Assembly (NCBI GenBank): GCA_003327435.1
Contig: QOQV01000014.1
Span: 1-63,780, forward strand
Direction of reading: 5' to 3'
DNA from: Ignavibacteriota bacterium
GTDB taxonomy: Bacteria > Bacteroidota > Ignavibacteria > UBA10030 > BY39
Length of the DNA stretch: 63,780 nt
Both the position numbers and the translations under genes were made by a program. The stretch's first letter is position 1. The number at the start of each line of letters is the position of its first letter. A model generated the notes under the pieces. The model worked only from the letters and a program-made list of their open reading frames with translations. It did no database searches and was not told where the DNA came from. Positions 33,870 through 43,303 of this stretch are shown piece after piece.

Positions 33870-34094
33870 ATGATCTGGACGATGGAATTGGCTTCGTACT
33901 TGGATGATGCACCTTGGCCAGCAACTAAAGAAGAATTAATCGATTACGCTAATCGGATAGGTGCACCCATTGAGGTGATTGAAAATCTGCAGGAATTAGA
34001 AGATTCAGATGAACCATACGAGAGTATGGAAGATATCTGGATTGACTATCCTTCAGATCAGGACTTTTTCTTCGAAGATGAAAATGAATACTAG
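33870..34094 (+). CDS. Small acidic DUF2795 protein
   Basis: A 74-residue protein beginning MIWTMELASYLDDAPWPATKEELIDYANRIGAP, the DUF2795 pattern, with a very acidic tail. The start is ATG 33870, which has AGGAG 8 bases upstream; the in-frame GTG at 33861 lies on top of that site. Its function is unknown. It follows the M23 gene by 18 bases and is followed by a terminator. Confidence 0.82.
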   Translation: MIWTMELASYLDDAPWPATKEELIDYANRIGAPIEVIENLQELEDSDEPYESMEDIWIDYPSDQDFFFEDENEY

Positions 34095-34132
34095 TGCACT
34101 CAATTAATATATCTCTGATTTTTTAAGCATTG

Positions 34133-34166
34133 AACCCATCTGGCTTAACAACGGATGGGTTTTTTT
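34133..34166 (+). terminator. Intrinsic terminator
   Basis: AACCCATC (34133-34140) pairs with GATGGGTT (34154-34161), 13-nt loop, followed by a run of T. It closes the M23-DUF2795 transcript. Confidence 0.85.
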
Positions 34167-34182
34167 GTAATTTAATTAACTT

Positions 34183-36288
34183 ATGAAATTTATATACATA
34201 TCATCAATAACTATCTGGATATTTTTCCTTTTTTTCTGTGAATTTTTATCCGCTCAGGTGCAGTTACCAGATCGGCTCCTGGAAATAAATAAAATCAATA
34301 TTTCTGGAAATAGATTCTTTGATGATGCTCAAATATTAGAATCATTTGCCACTAAAGAAACTCCAGGTGCAATTTCAAAATTCCTTTATAATTTATTTGG
34401 AGATAAATTTGGTAAACCAAATGAGTATTTTTATGAAGATATTTTCATATCTGATCTTGAAAGATTAAAACAACTTTATTCTGATAACGGATTTTTTGAT
34501 GTAAATATTATATCAGATTTTCACATTTCAAAGGATACAACAAAACTGGATATTTATCTGAACATTATTGAGAGTAACAGAGCAACAATAGATACCGTAA
34601 TCTATGCTGGTTTAGAAAATTGTAAAGACATAAGTGTGCAGGAAATCTCAGCTAAATCATTAATTAAAAAAGGATCATATTACCAAAAGAGTCTGGTAAA
34701 CGAAGAAGCAAATAGGGTTATCGATTTGATTTCAAATAAAGGTTATCCTTTTATAACTATTATTACAGATAGTTCACGAGCCGAAAGATATTATTCAACA
34801 AATACATTCAAAATAAAATATTTTTTTAATCCTGGACAGAAATATAAATTTGGTGATGTTACAATCTTGGTTGAACCGCAGAGACCTGATATCGTTCCAA
34901 GTATTATAGAAAAATATCTAGAATTTCGTAAGGGGGAAATAGTTAGTAAAAGTAAGATTATTACTTCCGAAAAAAATTTGAATCGTCTTGGTTTATTTGA
35001 GTCAGCCAGAATTGATATAAAGGAAAATTTTTACTACGATTCAACAGGTGTTATGCCGGTAATAATAAATCTCAGACCTAAAAATAGACACGAATTGGCT
35101 CCTGAAATTATCTTCTCTGATGAGGACAACACCTTTAACTTTGGCGTTGGATTGGGATACACAAATAGAAACTTTCTGGGAAACGCTCGTAACTTCACTT
35201 CCCGAATTCGCTTGAATACTCAGTCAATAATGGATTGGAATTTCAAAAGAGTGTTCAGCTCGACTGGGCTCAACGATGAAACTGTACAGGGTATTGCGGA
35301 ACTGAATCTGCAAATCATTCAACCGTATTTCTTTACAAAATCTTTAAACGGGTCATGGACACTATCGCTTTTAGCTGATAAGAAAAATTTTTATTTAGTA
35401 ACTTTAATAAGAAACAAGATTGGATTGGTGAATCAATTCGCTACATATACAACTGGATATTTTGAATGGACACTTGAAAGATCAAATGTTAACTGGCTTG
35501 AAGATACAATTAAAACAGGATTGAGTCTTTTGAGATTACGGCAGGAGCAACAACCACAGTTTAACTCGATATTTAGTTTTACACTCCAAAGAGATAAAAC
35601 AAACGATATATTTTCACCAACGGAAGGTTTCTTTCATGCTGCTTCCATAGAAGAATCAGGCCTTATGCAGAGTGTGTTTAAAAATCTTCAGCCAACAATT
35701 CCTTACACGCAGTTTTATAAAATTACTCTATTCGGAAGATGGTATAAGGATTTAACTAAAAGGAAATTCAATATTTTTGCTCTAAAATTGAAAGCTGGCT
35801 ATCAGGATAAATATGGTGAAAGCAAACTCAATCCTGATAAATCGATTCCATTATCACGTCGTTTTTTTGCTGGTGGAAGTGGCAGTATAAGAGCCTGGAA
35901 AACACGAACACTTGGAGCAATTCCACAACATGAAATCCAATTAGGTGGAAATTTTATTTTTGAAGGTAATGTAGAGTTAAGAGTAAATCATCTAAGGGGT
36001 TTCGGAAAATTGTGGTTTTTGAACCTGGAAAATTTTTGGACAGTGTACTTTTTTGACTTTGGTAATGTTTGGAATAGTTTAAGTGATGTCAAGTTTACTG
36101 ATATCGCATTAGCTTCAGGTTTGGGAATAAGATATGATACCTTCGTTGGTCCAATTAGATTGGATTTTGCTTTCAGGATTTATGATCCTATGGAGGTTTA
36201 TGGAAAGAGATGGATTACAGATAAAAAATTTTTTAAAGAAACATTGTATAACGGGGTTTTAAATTTTGGAATCGGTCATGCGTTTTAG
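34183..36288 (+). CDS. BamA/TamA family outer-membrane protein
   Basis: Omp85-family protein. A signal peptide (about 1-24, ending LSAQ) precedes POTRA-like repeats (about 30-310, e.g. EINKINISGNRFFDDAQILESF) and a D15 barrel (about 325-701). The conserved SRRFFAGGSGSIRAW matches the loop-6 VRGF/Y region, here reading SIRAW. It ends in GIGHAF with a terminal Phe. At 701 residues, with about three or four POTRAs, it is shorter than typical BamA and may be a TamA-like paralogue. holB follows directly. Confidence 0.87.
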   Translation: MKFIYISSITIWIFFLFFCEFLSAQVQLPDRLLEINKINISGNRFFDDAQILESFATKETPGAISKFLYNLFGDKFGKPNEYFYEDIFISDLERLKQLYSDNGFFDVNIISDFHISKDTTKLDIYLNIIESNRATIDTVIYAGLENCKDISVQEISAKSLIKKGSYYQKSLVNEEANRVIDLISNKGYPFITIITDSSRAERYYSTNTFKIKYFFNPGQKYKFGDVTILVEPQRPDIVPSIIEKYLEFRKGEIVSKSKIITSEKNLNRLGLFESARIDIKENFYYDSTGVMPVIINLRPKNRHELAPEIIFSDEDNTFNFGVGLGYTNRNFLGNARNFTSRIRLNTQSIMDWNFKRVFSSTGLNDETVQGIAELNLQIIQPYFFTKSLNGSWTLSLLADKKNFYLVTLIRNKIGLVNQFATYTTGYFEWTLERSNVNWLEDTIKTGLSLLRLRQEQQPQFNSIFSFTLQRDKTNDIFSPTEGFFHAASIEESGLMQSVFKNLQPTIPYTQFYKITLFGRWYKDLTKRKFNIFALKLKAGYQDKYGESKLNPDKSIPLSRRFFAGGSGSIRAWKTRTLGAIPQHEIQLGGNFIFEGNVELRVNHLRGFGKLWFLNLENFWTVYFFDFGNVWNSLSDVKFTDIALASGLGIRYDTFVGPIRLDFAFRIYDPMEVYGKRWITDKKFFKETLYNGVLNFGIGHAF

Positions 36289-36297
36289 GTGGAAACT

Positions 36298-37413
36298 ATG
36301 AGCTGGGATGTATTAATTGGTCAAAATAGAGTTAAAGAATTAATAAAGAAACAGTTGGAAAACAAACGGATACCGCATGCTCTTTTGTTTTACGGTCCAG
36401 AGGGTACTGGAATGGATGTTGCAGCTATACACTTGGCTAAAATATTAAATTGTAGAAACTCGAATTACGATTCGTGTGATGTTTGTGAAGATTGTAAGAA
36501 ATTAAATTCTCTTCAACATCCTAATATTCAGCTGATATTTCCACTACCAGTTGGTAAGAATGAGCAATCAGATGATTCGCCATATGATAAATTGTCGGAT
36601 AGTGAAATAAAAAATGTGATGAGTGAGATTGAAAAGAAATCCCGTAATCCGTATCATAAAATAAATATTGATAGAGCTAATTTTATTAAAATTACAAGCA
36701 TCAGGGAAATAAGAAAAAAAACATCTTTGAGTATGTTCAGTGAAGGTAAAAAAGTTGTTATTATTTTTGATGCTGATAAGATGACCGAACAGGCAGCTAA
36801 CGCATTATTAAAAACTCTGGAAGAACCAGTTGGAGATACAATAATTATTCTTACCACTTCGAATAAAGATGCTTTATTACCAACAATTATTTCTCGTTGC
36901 CAGTCTATCAGGTTTGATGAACTGACATCAGATGAGATAAGCGAAGCACTACAGAAAAATGAAAATGTTGATTTACAACAGAGCAAAATAATTGCTCGTC
37001 TTGCAAATGGCAGCTATTCCAAAGCCCTGGAACTGATAAATTCTGATTTAAACGAGAAGAGAGATGAAGTCATTAATTTCATTGCTTTAATTCTTACAAA
37101 TAATTCCCTGAAAATTGCCCAGGAGATAGAAAGAATATCGAAGGATTACGACAAAGATACGATAGAGCAGATGTTATTATTAATGAAAATGTGGTTCAGA
37201 GATGCCTTGATTTTAAAAGAAGGTGCTCAGGAAATCATCAATCTAGATCAAGTAAATCGCATTGAAAAGTTTATAAATCTCTATAAAAATATCAGCTTCA
37301 ATGAAATATTTGAATTATTAGATGCATCTCTTTCACTTCTCAGAAAAAATGTATATATTCATTTGATTATTTTCTCTTTAGTTATTAATTTAAAGAGAAA
37401 AATTTTACCTTAA
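36298..37413 (+). CDS. holB: DNA polymerase III delta' subunit
   Basis: Clamp-loader AAA+ subunit. It opens with SWDVLIGQNRVKELIKKQL and ALLFYGPEGTGMDVAA, a P-loop in which the usual GKT is degenerate (GTGMDV), as expected for delta'. A zinc-binding module CRNSNYDSCDVCEDCKKL follows, and FDADKMTEQAANALLKTLEEP and SRCQSIRF (SRC motif) are typical. The start is ATG 36298 with AGGTGG 5 bases upstream; GTG 36289 is in frame but lies in that site. ricT follows by 9 bases. Confidence 0.9.
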   Translation: MSWDVLIGQNRVKELIKKQLENKRIPHALLFYGPEGTGMDVAAIHLAKILNCRNSNYDSCDVCEDCKKLNSLQHPNIQLIFPLPVGKNEQSDDSPYDKLSDSEIKNVMSEIEKKSRNPYHKINIDRANFIKITSIREIRKKTSLSMFSEGKKVVIIFDADKMTEQAANALLKTLEEPVGDTIIILTTSNKDALLPTIISRCQSIRFDELTSDEISEALQKNENVDLQQSKIIARLANGSYSKALELINSDLNEKRDEVINFIALILTNNSLKIAQEIERISKDYDKDTIEQMLLLMKMWFRDALILKEGAQEIINLDQVNRIEKFINLYKNISFNEIFELLDASLSLLRKNVYIHLIIFSLVINLKRKILP

Positions 37414-37422
37414 CCTTATTGA

Positions 37423-38274
37423 ATGCAGAAAATGAACGAAAATAAAGAAAATCTTGAGAATAGTGAACAAGAAAGTGATAAACAATTGGCAAACAATAAT
37501 GGATGTTTATACTATGATTTACACCATGGATTTGCCCTGAAAGGTACAAGTGAACTTGAAAATATAGATCCTAATATAAACCTGGCACTGGTAAGGTTTA
37601 AAGCAAATAGATATAATTTCTATTGTGTTCAACCTGGCATAGAAATAAAAATTGATGACTATGTAATTGTTGAGGCAGAGCGCGGAATTGACCTTGGACA
37701 GGTAGCTGCTACAGGTGAACTTGCATTTATAAAATTACAGGTTCGGAAATCGGCATGTGGGGAATTAAAAAAAATAATAAGATTAGCAACTCAGGAGGAA
37801 ATTGAAAAATTAAAGGAGAATCGACAAAAAGAGGACATCGCGTACAACCTTGCACTTGAAAAAATAGCAAAGCATAACTTACCTATGAAATTAGTAGATG
37901 TTGAATATCAACTTGATGTTAGTCGAATAACATTTTATTATACAGCTGATCACAGGATAGATTTTCGTGAACTTGTAAAAGATTTAGCACATGTGTATCA
38001 TACTAGGATTGAAATGCGTCAGATTGGTGTGAGAGATGAAACGAAAAGGATAGGTGGAATCGGTGTGTGTGGGAGGGAACTCTGTTGTACAACCTGGCTA
38101 AATAATTTTGAAAAAGTATCTGCTCAGCACATTGTTTTACAGGGTTTGGCAAATAATCCTTTAAAGCTTGCCGGGCAATGTAGCAGGTTAAAATGTTGCC
38201 TTACCTTTGAAATTAATAATTACCTGAACAGTGAAATAAAGGATACGGATTTTAACATTGAAAAAACAGTATAA
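37423..38274 (+). CDS. ricT: PSP1 domain protein (RicT/YaaT family)
   Basis: PSP1-domain protein related to Bacillus RicT, an Fe-S protein in the RNase Y complex. The conserved Cys-rich motif is present twice: GIGVCGRELCCTTWL (about 210) and CSRLKCCLTFE (about 248). The N-terminal 30 residues are acidic and Gln-rich. Being between holB and metG matches the arrangement in several other phyla. The metG start lies inside its end. Confidence 0.87.
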   Translation: MQKMNENKENLENSEQESDKQLANNNGCLYYDLHHGFALKGTSELENIDPNINLALVRFKANRYNFYCVQPGIEIKIDDYVIVEAERGIDLGQVAATGELAFIKLQVRKSACGELKKIIRLATQEEIEKLKENRQKEDIAYNLALEKIAKHNLPMKLVDVEYQLDVSRITFYYTADHRIDFRELVKDLAHVYHTRIEMRQIGVRDETKRIGGIGVCGRELCCTTWLNNFEKVSAQHIVLQGLANNPLKLAGQCSRLKCCLTFEINNYLNSEIKDTDFNIEKTV

Positions 38275-40312
38275 GAGAATTTTAATTACCGCTGCATTGC
38301 CATATGCAAATGGTAAAATTCATTTAGGCCATCTTGCAGGTGCTTATTTACCTGCAGATATTTATGCCAGATATCAGAGAGCAAAAAAAAGAGAAGTAGT
38401 TTTCATTTGCGGTTCGGATGAACACGGTGTACCAATTACCATCACTGCTGAGAACGAAAAAACCACACCACAAAAAGTTGTCGATAGATATCATGAATTA
38501 AATAAAAGGACCTTCGAAAAATTTGGGATGAGCTTTGATAATTATTCGAGAACATCTTTACCGCTTCATCATCAGACTGCCCAAGAATTTTTCTTAAAGA
38601 TGTATAATGCAGGTATACTGATAGAAAAAAAAGAAAAACAATTATATGATGAAAAAGTAAAAATGTTTCTTCCTGATAGATATGTTGAAGGTACTTGTCC
38701 AAAATGTGGTGCTGAAGATGCTCGTGGTGACCAATGTGAAAAGTGTGGTACTTATTTAAGTCCAAATGAGCTCATCAATCCCAGAAGCAAAATAACAGGC
38801 GAAACTCCTATCGTAAAAGAAACATCGCACTGGTATTTTCCTTTGGGGAAATATCAAAAACGCTTGCAAGATTATATTAAGGAGAAGAATGAAGAAGACG
38901 GATGGCGCGAGAATGTATTAAAATATTGCCAGACCTGGTTTAATGAGGGATTGCAGGATAGAGCAGTTACACGAGACTTACAATGGGGTGTTCCTGTTCC
39001 CATTAAAGGATATGAAAATAAAGTGCTTTATGTCTGGTTTGAAGCAGTATTGGGTTATATTTCCAGTACGAAAGAATGGTCAATTAAACAAAATCATCAG
39101 AAATGGAGAGATTTCTGGCTGAGTGAAGATACGAAATATGTAGCTTTTATTGGTAAAGATAATGTAGTGTTCCATTGTATAGTTTTTCCAGCAATGTTGA
39201 TGGCTTGGAATGATAACAGCGAAGATAAATATGTTTTACCTACAAATGTTCCCGCAAATGAATTTCTTAACCTTGAAGGTCAAAAATTTTCAAAGAGTAG
39301 AGGTTGGGGGCTATATGTTGATGAATTTTTAGAAAAATATCCTGCCGATTCATTAAGGTATGCTCTAACCCTAAATTTACCAGAAATGAGAGATTCTGAT
39401 TTTTATTGGAGCGATTTTCAAGCTCGCCATAATAATGAATTAGCAAATACTTTAGGTAATTTTGTTAACAGAACCCTGACTTTTGTATACAAAAACTATA
39501 CTGGGAAAATCCCAACCCCCGGAACCTTTTCAGATTTGGATCAGAATTTTATAAATGACTTGAATTTAGCCCCAGATAAAATAGGTAATTTGATTGATAA
39601 TTATCGATTTCGTGAAGCAGCTGTTGAAATGATGAATTTAGCGCGCTCAGCTAATAAATACTTTAATGATGCTGAACCCTGGAAAACCTTAAAAGAATCT
39701 CCTGAAAAGTGTAATACAACAATTTACCTTTGCTTAAATGCTGTTAAAGCGTTAGCAATATTGTTTGAACCTGTTCTACCATTTACTACTAAAAAAATTA
39801 AAACAATGCTAAATATGACCGATGAATATTATTGGAATAATGCATCTGAACTAAATCTGAAACCAGGTGAACCGATTGGAAAAATTGAAATTCTTTTTAA
39901 TAAAATAGAGATTATAAATATGGAAAGTGAAACATCTCAAGAAAAATCAGATAGTTCTAAACCTGCTCAAGAGGCAAATAAAAAGCCAACTATCACTATT
40001 GAAGATTTTAAAAAACTGGATTTGAAAGTAGCTAAAGTTATTGAATGTGAAAAGGTAACAAAATCTGAAAAATTGCTCAAGTTGAAGGTTAAAGTTGGAG
40101 ACGAAATTCGACAATTGGTAGCTGGAATTGCTCAACATTATCAACCTCAAGACCTGCTTGGTAAAAATATTATTGTCGTGGCAAATCTACAGAAAGCTAC
40201 AATTATGGGGGTTGAATCACACGGTATGATGTTAGCAGCTTCAGATCAAAATGGTAATTTGGTGTATATAACAACATCCACAGATATTGAAGACGGGTCA
40301 ATTGTAAAATAG
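38258..40312 (+). CDS. metG: Methionine--tRNA ligase
   Basis: Class I synthetase. The HIGH-like motif is ANGKIHLGHLAG, the KMSKS motif is KFSKSRG, and one zinc knuckle of four Cys lies at CPKCGAEDARGDQCEKCG (about 148-165). A C-terminal tRNA-binding OB domain (about 580-684) of the EMAP-II/Trbp111 type is fused. At 684 residues it matches the long form. The start is TTG, overlapping ricT by 17 bases; the first residues before ILITAALPYANG leave no room for another start. Confidence 0.96.
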   Translation: MKKQYKRILITAALPYANGKIHLGHLAGAYLPADIYARYQRAKKREVVFICGSDEHGVPITITAENEKTTPQKVVDRYHELNKRTFEKFGMSFDNYSRTSLPLHHQTAQEFFLKMYNAGILIEKKEKQLYDEKVKMFLPDRYVEGTCPKCGAEDARGDQCEKCGTYLSPNELINPRSKITGETPIVKETSHWYFPLGKYQKRLQDYIKEKNEEDGWRENVLKYCQTWFNEGLQDRAVTRDLQWGVPVPIKGYENKVLYVWFEAVLGYISSTKEWSIKQNHQKWRDFWLSEDTKYVAFIGKDNVVFHCIVFPAMLMAWNDNSEDKYVLPTNVPANEFLNLEGQKFSKSRGWGLYVDEFLEKYPADSLRYALTLNLPEMRDSDFYWSDFQARHNNELANTLGNFVNRTLTFVYKNYTGKIPTPGTFSDLDQNFINDLNLAPDKIGNLIDNYRFREAAVEMMNLARSANKYFNDAEPWKTLKESPEKCNTTIYLCLNAVKALAILFEPVLPFTTKKIKTMLNMTDEYYWNNASELNLKPGEPIGKIEILFNKIEIINMESETSQEKSDSSKPAQEANKKPTITIEDFKKLDLKVAKVIECEKVTKSEKLLKLKVKVGDEIRQLVAGIAQHYQPQDLLGKNIIVVANLQKATIMGVESHGMMLAASDQNGNLVYITTSTDIEDGSIVK

Positions 40313-40329
40313 TTTTAGACTAAATATAT

Positions 40330-40809
40330 ATGTTCACAATGTCTGCTGTAGAAATAATCCAAACAATTTTAGCTCCTGCAATAATGATCTCAAGTTGCGG
40401 ATTAATATTGCTGGGTTTACAAAATCGTTATTCGAATATTGTCACCCGGATAAGATCATTAAATGATGAACGCCGTCGATTGCAGAAAAAAATAACTTTT
40501 AATCAGGATATGGAATACTCAGAAAGTATTCGATTTCATAGTATAAGGCAACAAATTTACGAGCTTTCGGATCGAGCACTTCTCATAAGAAATGCTATTT
40601 TTTTTGAAATTCTTGCAGTTCTTTTTTTTGTACTGGCTTGTTTGTTGATAGGAATATATTTTGTTTTTGAAAATCCAATTACCCAAATTCTACCACTGAT
40701 TTCTTTTTTATTGGGCATGATTTCAGTATTTACAGGATTAATATTTTTTGGAATTGAAATTCTTAGAGCATATAAAGTTGTACAACTCGAAATTATTGCG
40801 GAGGAGTAA
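40330..40809 (+). CDS. DUF2721 family membrane protein
   Basis: A 159-residue protein with three hydrophobic segments (about 8-28, 92-117, 123-145) and the conserved cytoplasmic stretch NRYSNIVTRIRSLNDERR. This is the DUF2721 layout. Function unknown. It begins 17 bases after metG and its stop overlaps the next ATG by one base. Confidence 0.8.
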   Translation: MFTMSAVEIIQTILAPAIMISSCGLILLGLQNRYSNIVTRIRSLNDERRRLQKKITFNQDMEYSESIRFHSIRQQIYELSDRALLIRNAIFFEILAVLFFVLACLLIGIYFVFENPITQILPLISFLLGMISVFTGLIFFGIEILRAYKVVQLEIIAEE

Positions 40810-41990
40810 TGATTAGATTTTTATATTCCTTATTGCTTCTTTTTACAGTTGTTAATGTAGTGATATCACAAAATAAAATCTTAGAAGTCCGGTATGGAGC
40901 TAACCTTCAGGATATGATAAATCAAGCTATGGATGGTGATACGATTTTAATTTATGAAGGTGATTATAAAGCAATTCCACAAACTTTTATAGAATATGAA
41001 TGTGGTAATTGCGGTGAACCTTTAACTGAGGTAACGGCGACATATGGTTTTATTGTTCAGGGAAAATCTCTGACAATAAAAGGTACTAATCCTTTTAAGA
41101 CGAGAATAATTACAAATGCAGGTTATGGATTATTAATTTTAAACAGCCCAAATTCCACTATAACAAATTTAACTGTGACTGGGGGGAAACGTGATCGTGA
41201 TCCAAATGCTACTGACGGTGGCATAGTGGTAAAAAACAGTGTAGTCACAATTAGAAATGTAAATATTAAAGATAATGATCACACATTGCCTGATATAGTA
41301 GTTGGTATTTGTGGCATTGTTGGTAGAGAAAATTCTGAGTTGGTAATCGATAAATGTGTGATAAGAAATAATAGCTGGGATGGTGTAGCACTTTATAGAG
41401 GAAGCAAAGCAATTATAAGAGAAAATATAATTGAACAGGGAAGAGGTGTTGGAATAGGTATTACTTGGGATGCAAAAGCGGTAGTTTATAATAACAGTGT
41501 TTCTTACTACTGGAAAGGGATTGGTACATTCGGTAATTCCTATGCGGATGTTTATAACAATTTGATATTTGAAAATTTGGGTTGGGGAATTGTGATCACT
41601 GGAGCTTCATTTATGGAATTACGGAATAATATTGTAGATAAAAACGGTAATTGTGGTGTTGCACTATGGGATAGCTCGGCAAAAGGGATAATCTATAACA
41701 ATATAATAACAAATAATGGTTGGCGCGATGAATGGGTATGTCCGCAAGTAGGTTTCTGGATGAATGGTTCAATTCAAAATCTGGAATTTCATCATAATAA
41801 TTTAGCGAACAATATTATGGGTGATTATCGAAATATAAGTGATTTAACAGGTAGAGATGGTAATGTATCTATTGATCCACAATTTGATAAGAATTATAAG
41901 CTACCTGATAACTCGCCTCTGTCAAATTCTGGATATTCATCCGGAAAGTCTGTAATTATAAGAAAGAACCCAATCGGAAGAAAAGAATAA
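40809..41990 (+). CDS. Right-handed parallel beta-helix protein
   Basis: Secreted protein with a signal peptide (about 1-20, ending VVISQ) and a parallel beta-helix of the NosD/pectate-lyase-like fold, seen as repeated short strands ending in Asn or Gly (SELVIDKCVIRNNSWDGV, YNNIITNNGW) over about 30-360. CGNCGEP near residue 66 holds two Cys. No catalytic residues are recognisable, so enzyme or adhesin cannot be decided. Terminated at 42088-42120. Confidence 0.82.
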   Translation: MIRFLYSLLLLFTVVNVVISQNKILEVRYGANLQDMINQAMDGDTILIYEGDYKAIPQTFIEYECGNCGEPLTEVTATYGFIVQGKSLTIKGTNPFKTRIITNAGYGLLILNSPNSTITNLTVTGGKRDRDPNATDGGIVVKNSVVTIRNVNIKDNDHTLPDIVVGICGIVGRENSELVIDKCVIRNNSWDGVALYRGSKAIIRENIIEQGRGVGIGITWDAKAVVYNNSVSYYWKGIGTFGNSYADVYNNLIFENLGWGIVITGASFMELRNNIVDKNGNCGVALWDSSAKGIIYNNIITNNGWRDEWVCPQVGFWMNGSIQNLEFHHNNLANNIMGDYRNISDLTGRDGNVSIDPQFDKNYKLPDNSPLSNSGYSSGKSVIIRKNPIGRKE

Positions 41991-43101
41991 TATTTCAAGT
42001 TTTCTGTATGATAAGAGTCTGGAAATTTATCATCTTATAAAGATAGAATTCTTGAGTTTAGATAGATAATAAAAGAATAAAAATATGAAGGGTAATCAAT
42101 TGTATTGATTGCCCTTTTTAATTGTTACTGTGTGATTCTCAGCCAGAGGCTGATGCGCCACTGGTGCAGAACCTGCGAGCATTAATTGAAAGAAGACTTC
42201 TTATTAAAGTTGTTTAACAAAAGCCTTGTTGTTAGGAACTTACATTGTAATAAAATGTGAGTGGACGCTGCGGGATTCTCAGCCAGAGGCTGATGCGCCA
42301 CTGGTGCAGAACCTGCGAGCATTAATTGAAACCAGACTTCTTATTAAAGTCGTTTAACAAAAGCCTTGTTGTTAGGAACTTACATTGTAATAAAATGTGA
42401 GTGGACGCTGCGGGATTCTCAGCCAGAGGCTGATGCGCCACTGGCGCAGAACCTGCGAGCATTAATTGAAACCAGGCTTCTTATTAAAGTCATTTAACAA
42501 AAGCCTTGTTGTTAGGAACTTACATTGTAATAAAATATTAGTGGACGCTGCGGGATTCTCAGCCGGAGGCTGATGCGCCATTGGCGCAGAACCTGTGAAC
42601 ATTAATTGAAAGAAGACTTCTTATTAAAGTCGTTTAACAAAAGCCTTGTTGTTAGGAACTTACATTGTAATAAAATATTAGTGGACGCTGCGGGATTCTC
42701 AGCCAGAGGCTGATGCGCCACTGGCGCAGAACCTGCGAGCATTAATTGAAAGAAGACTTCTTATTAAAGTTGTTTAACAAAAGCCTTGTTGTTAGGAACT
42801 TACATTGTAATAAAATATTAGTGGACGCTGCGGGATTCTCAGCCGGAGGCTGATGCGCCATTGGCGCAGAACCTGTGAACATTAATTGAAAGAAGACTTC
42901 TTATTAAAGTTGTTTAACAAAAGCCTTGTTGTTAGGAACTTACATTGTAATAAAATATTAGTGGACGCTGCGGGATTCTCAGCCGGAGGCTGATGCGCCA
43001 CTGGCGCAGAACCTGCGAGCATTAATTGAAAGAAGACTTCTTATTAAAGTTGTTTAACAAAAGCCTTGTTGTTAGGAACTTACATTGTAATAAAATGTGA
43101 G
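41991..43101. other. Gene-free region holding a terminator and the 140-bp tandem array
   Basis: No coding region is visible. About 100 AT-rich bases and a terminator follow the beta-helix gene; the rest is the seven-unit array that abuts tRNA-Val. Confidence 0.85.
42088..42120 (+). terminator. Intrinsic terminator after the beta-helix gene
   Basis: AAGGGTAATCAA (42088-42099) pairs with TTGATTGCCCTT (42105-42116) over 12 positions with one G.U, 5-nt loop, followed by T. Confidence 0.88.
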
Positions 43102-43113
43102 TGGACGCTGCGG
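42134..43113. repeat. Seven-unit 140-bp tandem array derived from the tRNA-Val 3' end
   Basis: Seven head-to-tail units of exactly 140 bp start at 42134, 42274, 42414, 42554, 42694, 42834 and 42974, differing at only a few positions. Each junction reads GTGGACGCTGCGG-GATTC and then GAACCTGCGA, which is the 3' part of the tRNA-Val gene seen from the plus strand (43101-43127). In every unit a 30-bp insert splits GATTC from GAACC. The insert is two abutting hairpins, TCAGCC-AGA-GGCTGA and TGCGCC-ACT-GGCGCA. Loops vary (AGA or GGA; ACT or ATT); units 1 and 2 carry GGTGCA in the second arm. Other inverted repeats per unit are TTACATTGTAA and AACAA-AAGCC-TTGTT. No ORF or clear promoter is seen. Confidence 0.95.
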
Positions 43114-43176
43114 GATTCGAACCTGCGACCTCCGCCTTGTAAGGGCGGCGCTCTGAACCAACTGAGCTAAGCGTCC
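43102..43176 (-). tRNA. tRNA-Val (TAC)
   Basis: A complete cloverleaf of 75 nt on the minus strand: acceptor GGACGCT/AGCGTCC with discriminator A, D arm GCTC/GAGC, anticodon stem CCGCC/GGCGG with loop CTTACAA (anticodon TAC), T loop TTCGAAT. The T stem GCAGG/CCCGC has an A-C mismatch in the middle (51-63). CCA is not encoded. The 3' end lies at the array boundary and is the source of the repeat. Confidence 0.95.
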
Positions 43177-43185
43177 AAATATCTG

Positions 43186-43257
<72 letters not shown>

Positions 43258-43303
43258 AATAGGCAGAGTAATACTTTCCTAATATAAAGAAAAAATGACT
43301 TAT

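Noticed and set aside
42134-43113. CRISPR-like array
   Set aside because: The units are 140 bp and nearly identical throughout, with no short repeat and unique spacers, and no cas genes nearby.
42134-43113. Array of tRNA genes or tRNA pseudogenes
   Set aside because: Each unit holds only the 3' T-arm/acceptor part; no anticodon arm, D arm or 5' acceptor strand is present.
42134-43113. Integron cassette array
   Set aside because: No cassette ORFs, no attI and no integron integrase; the inverted repeats do not have attC layout.
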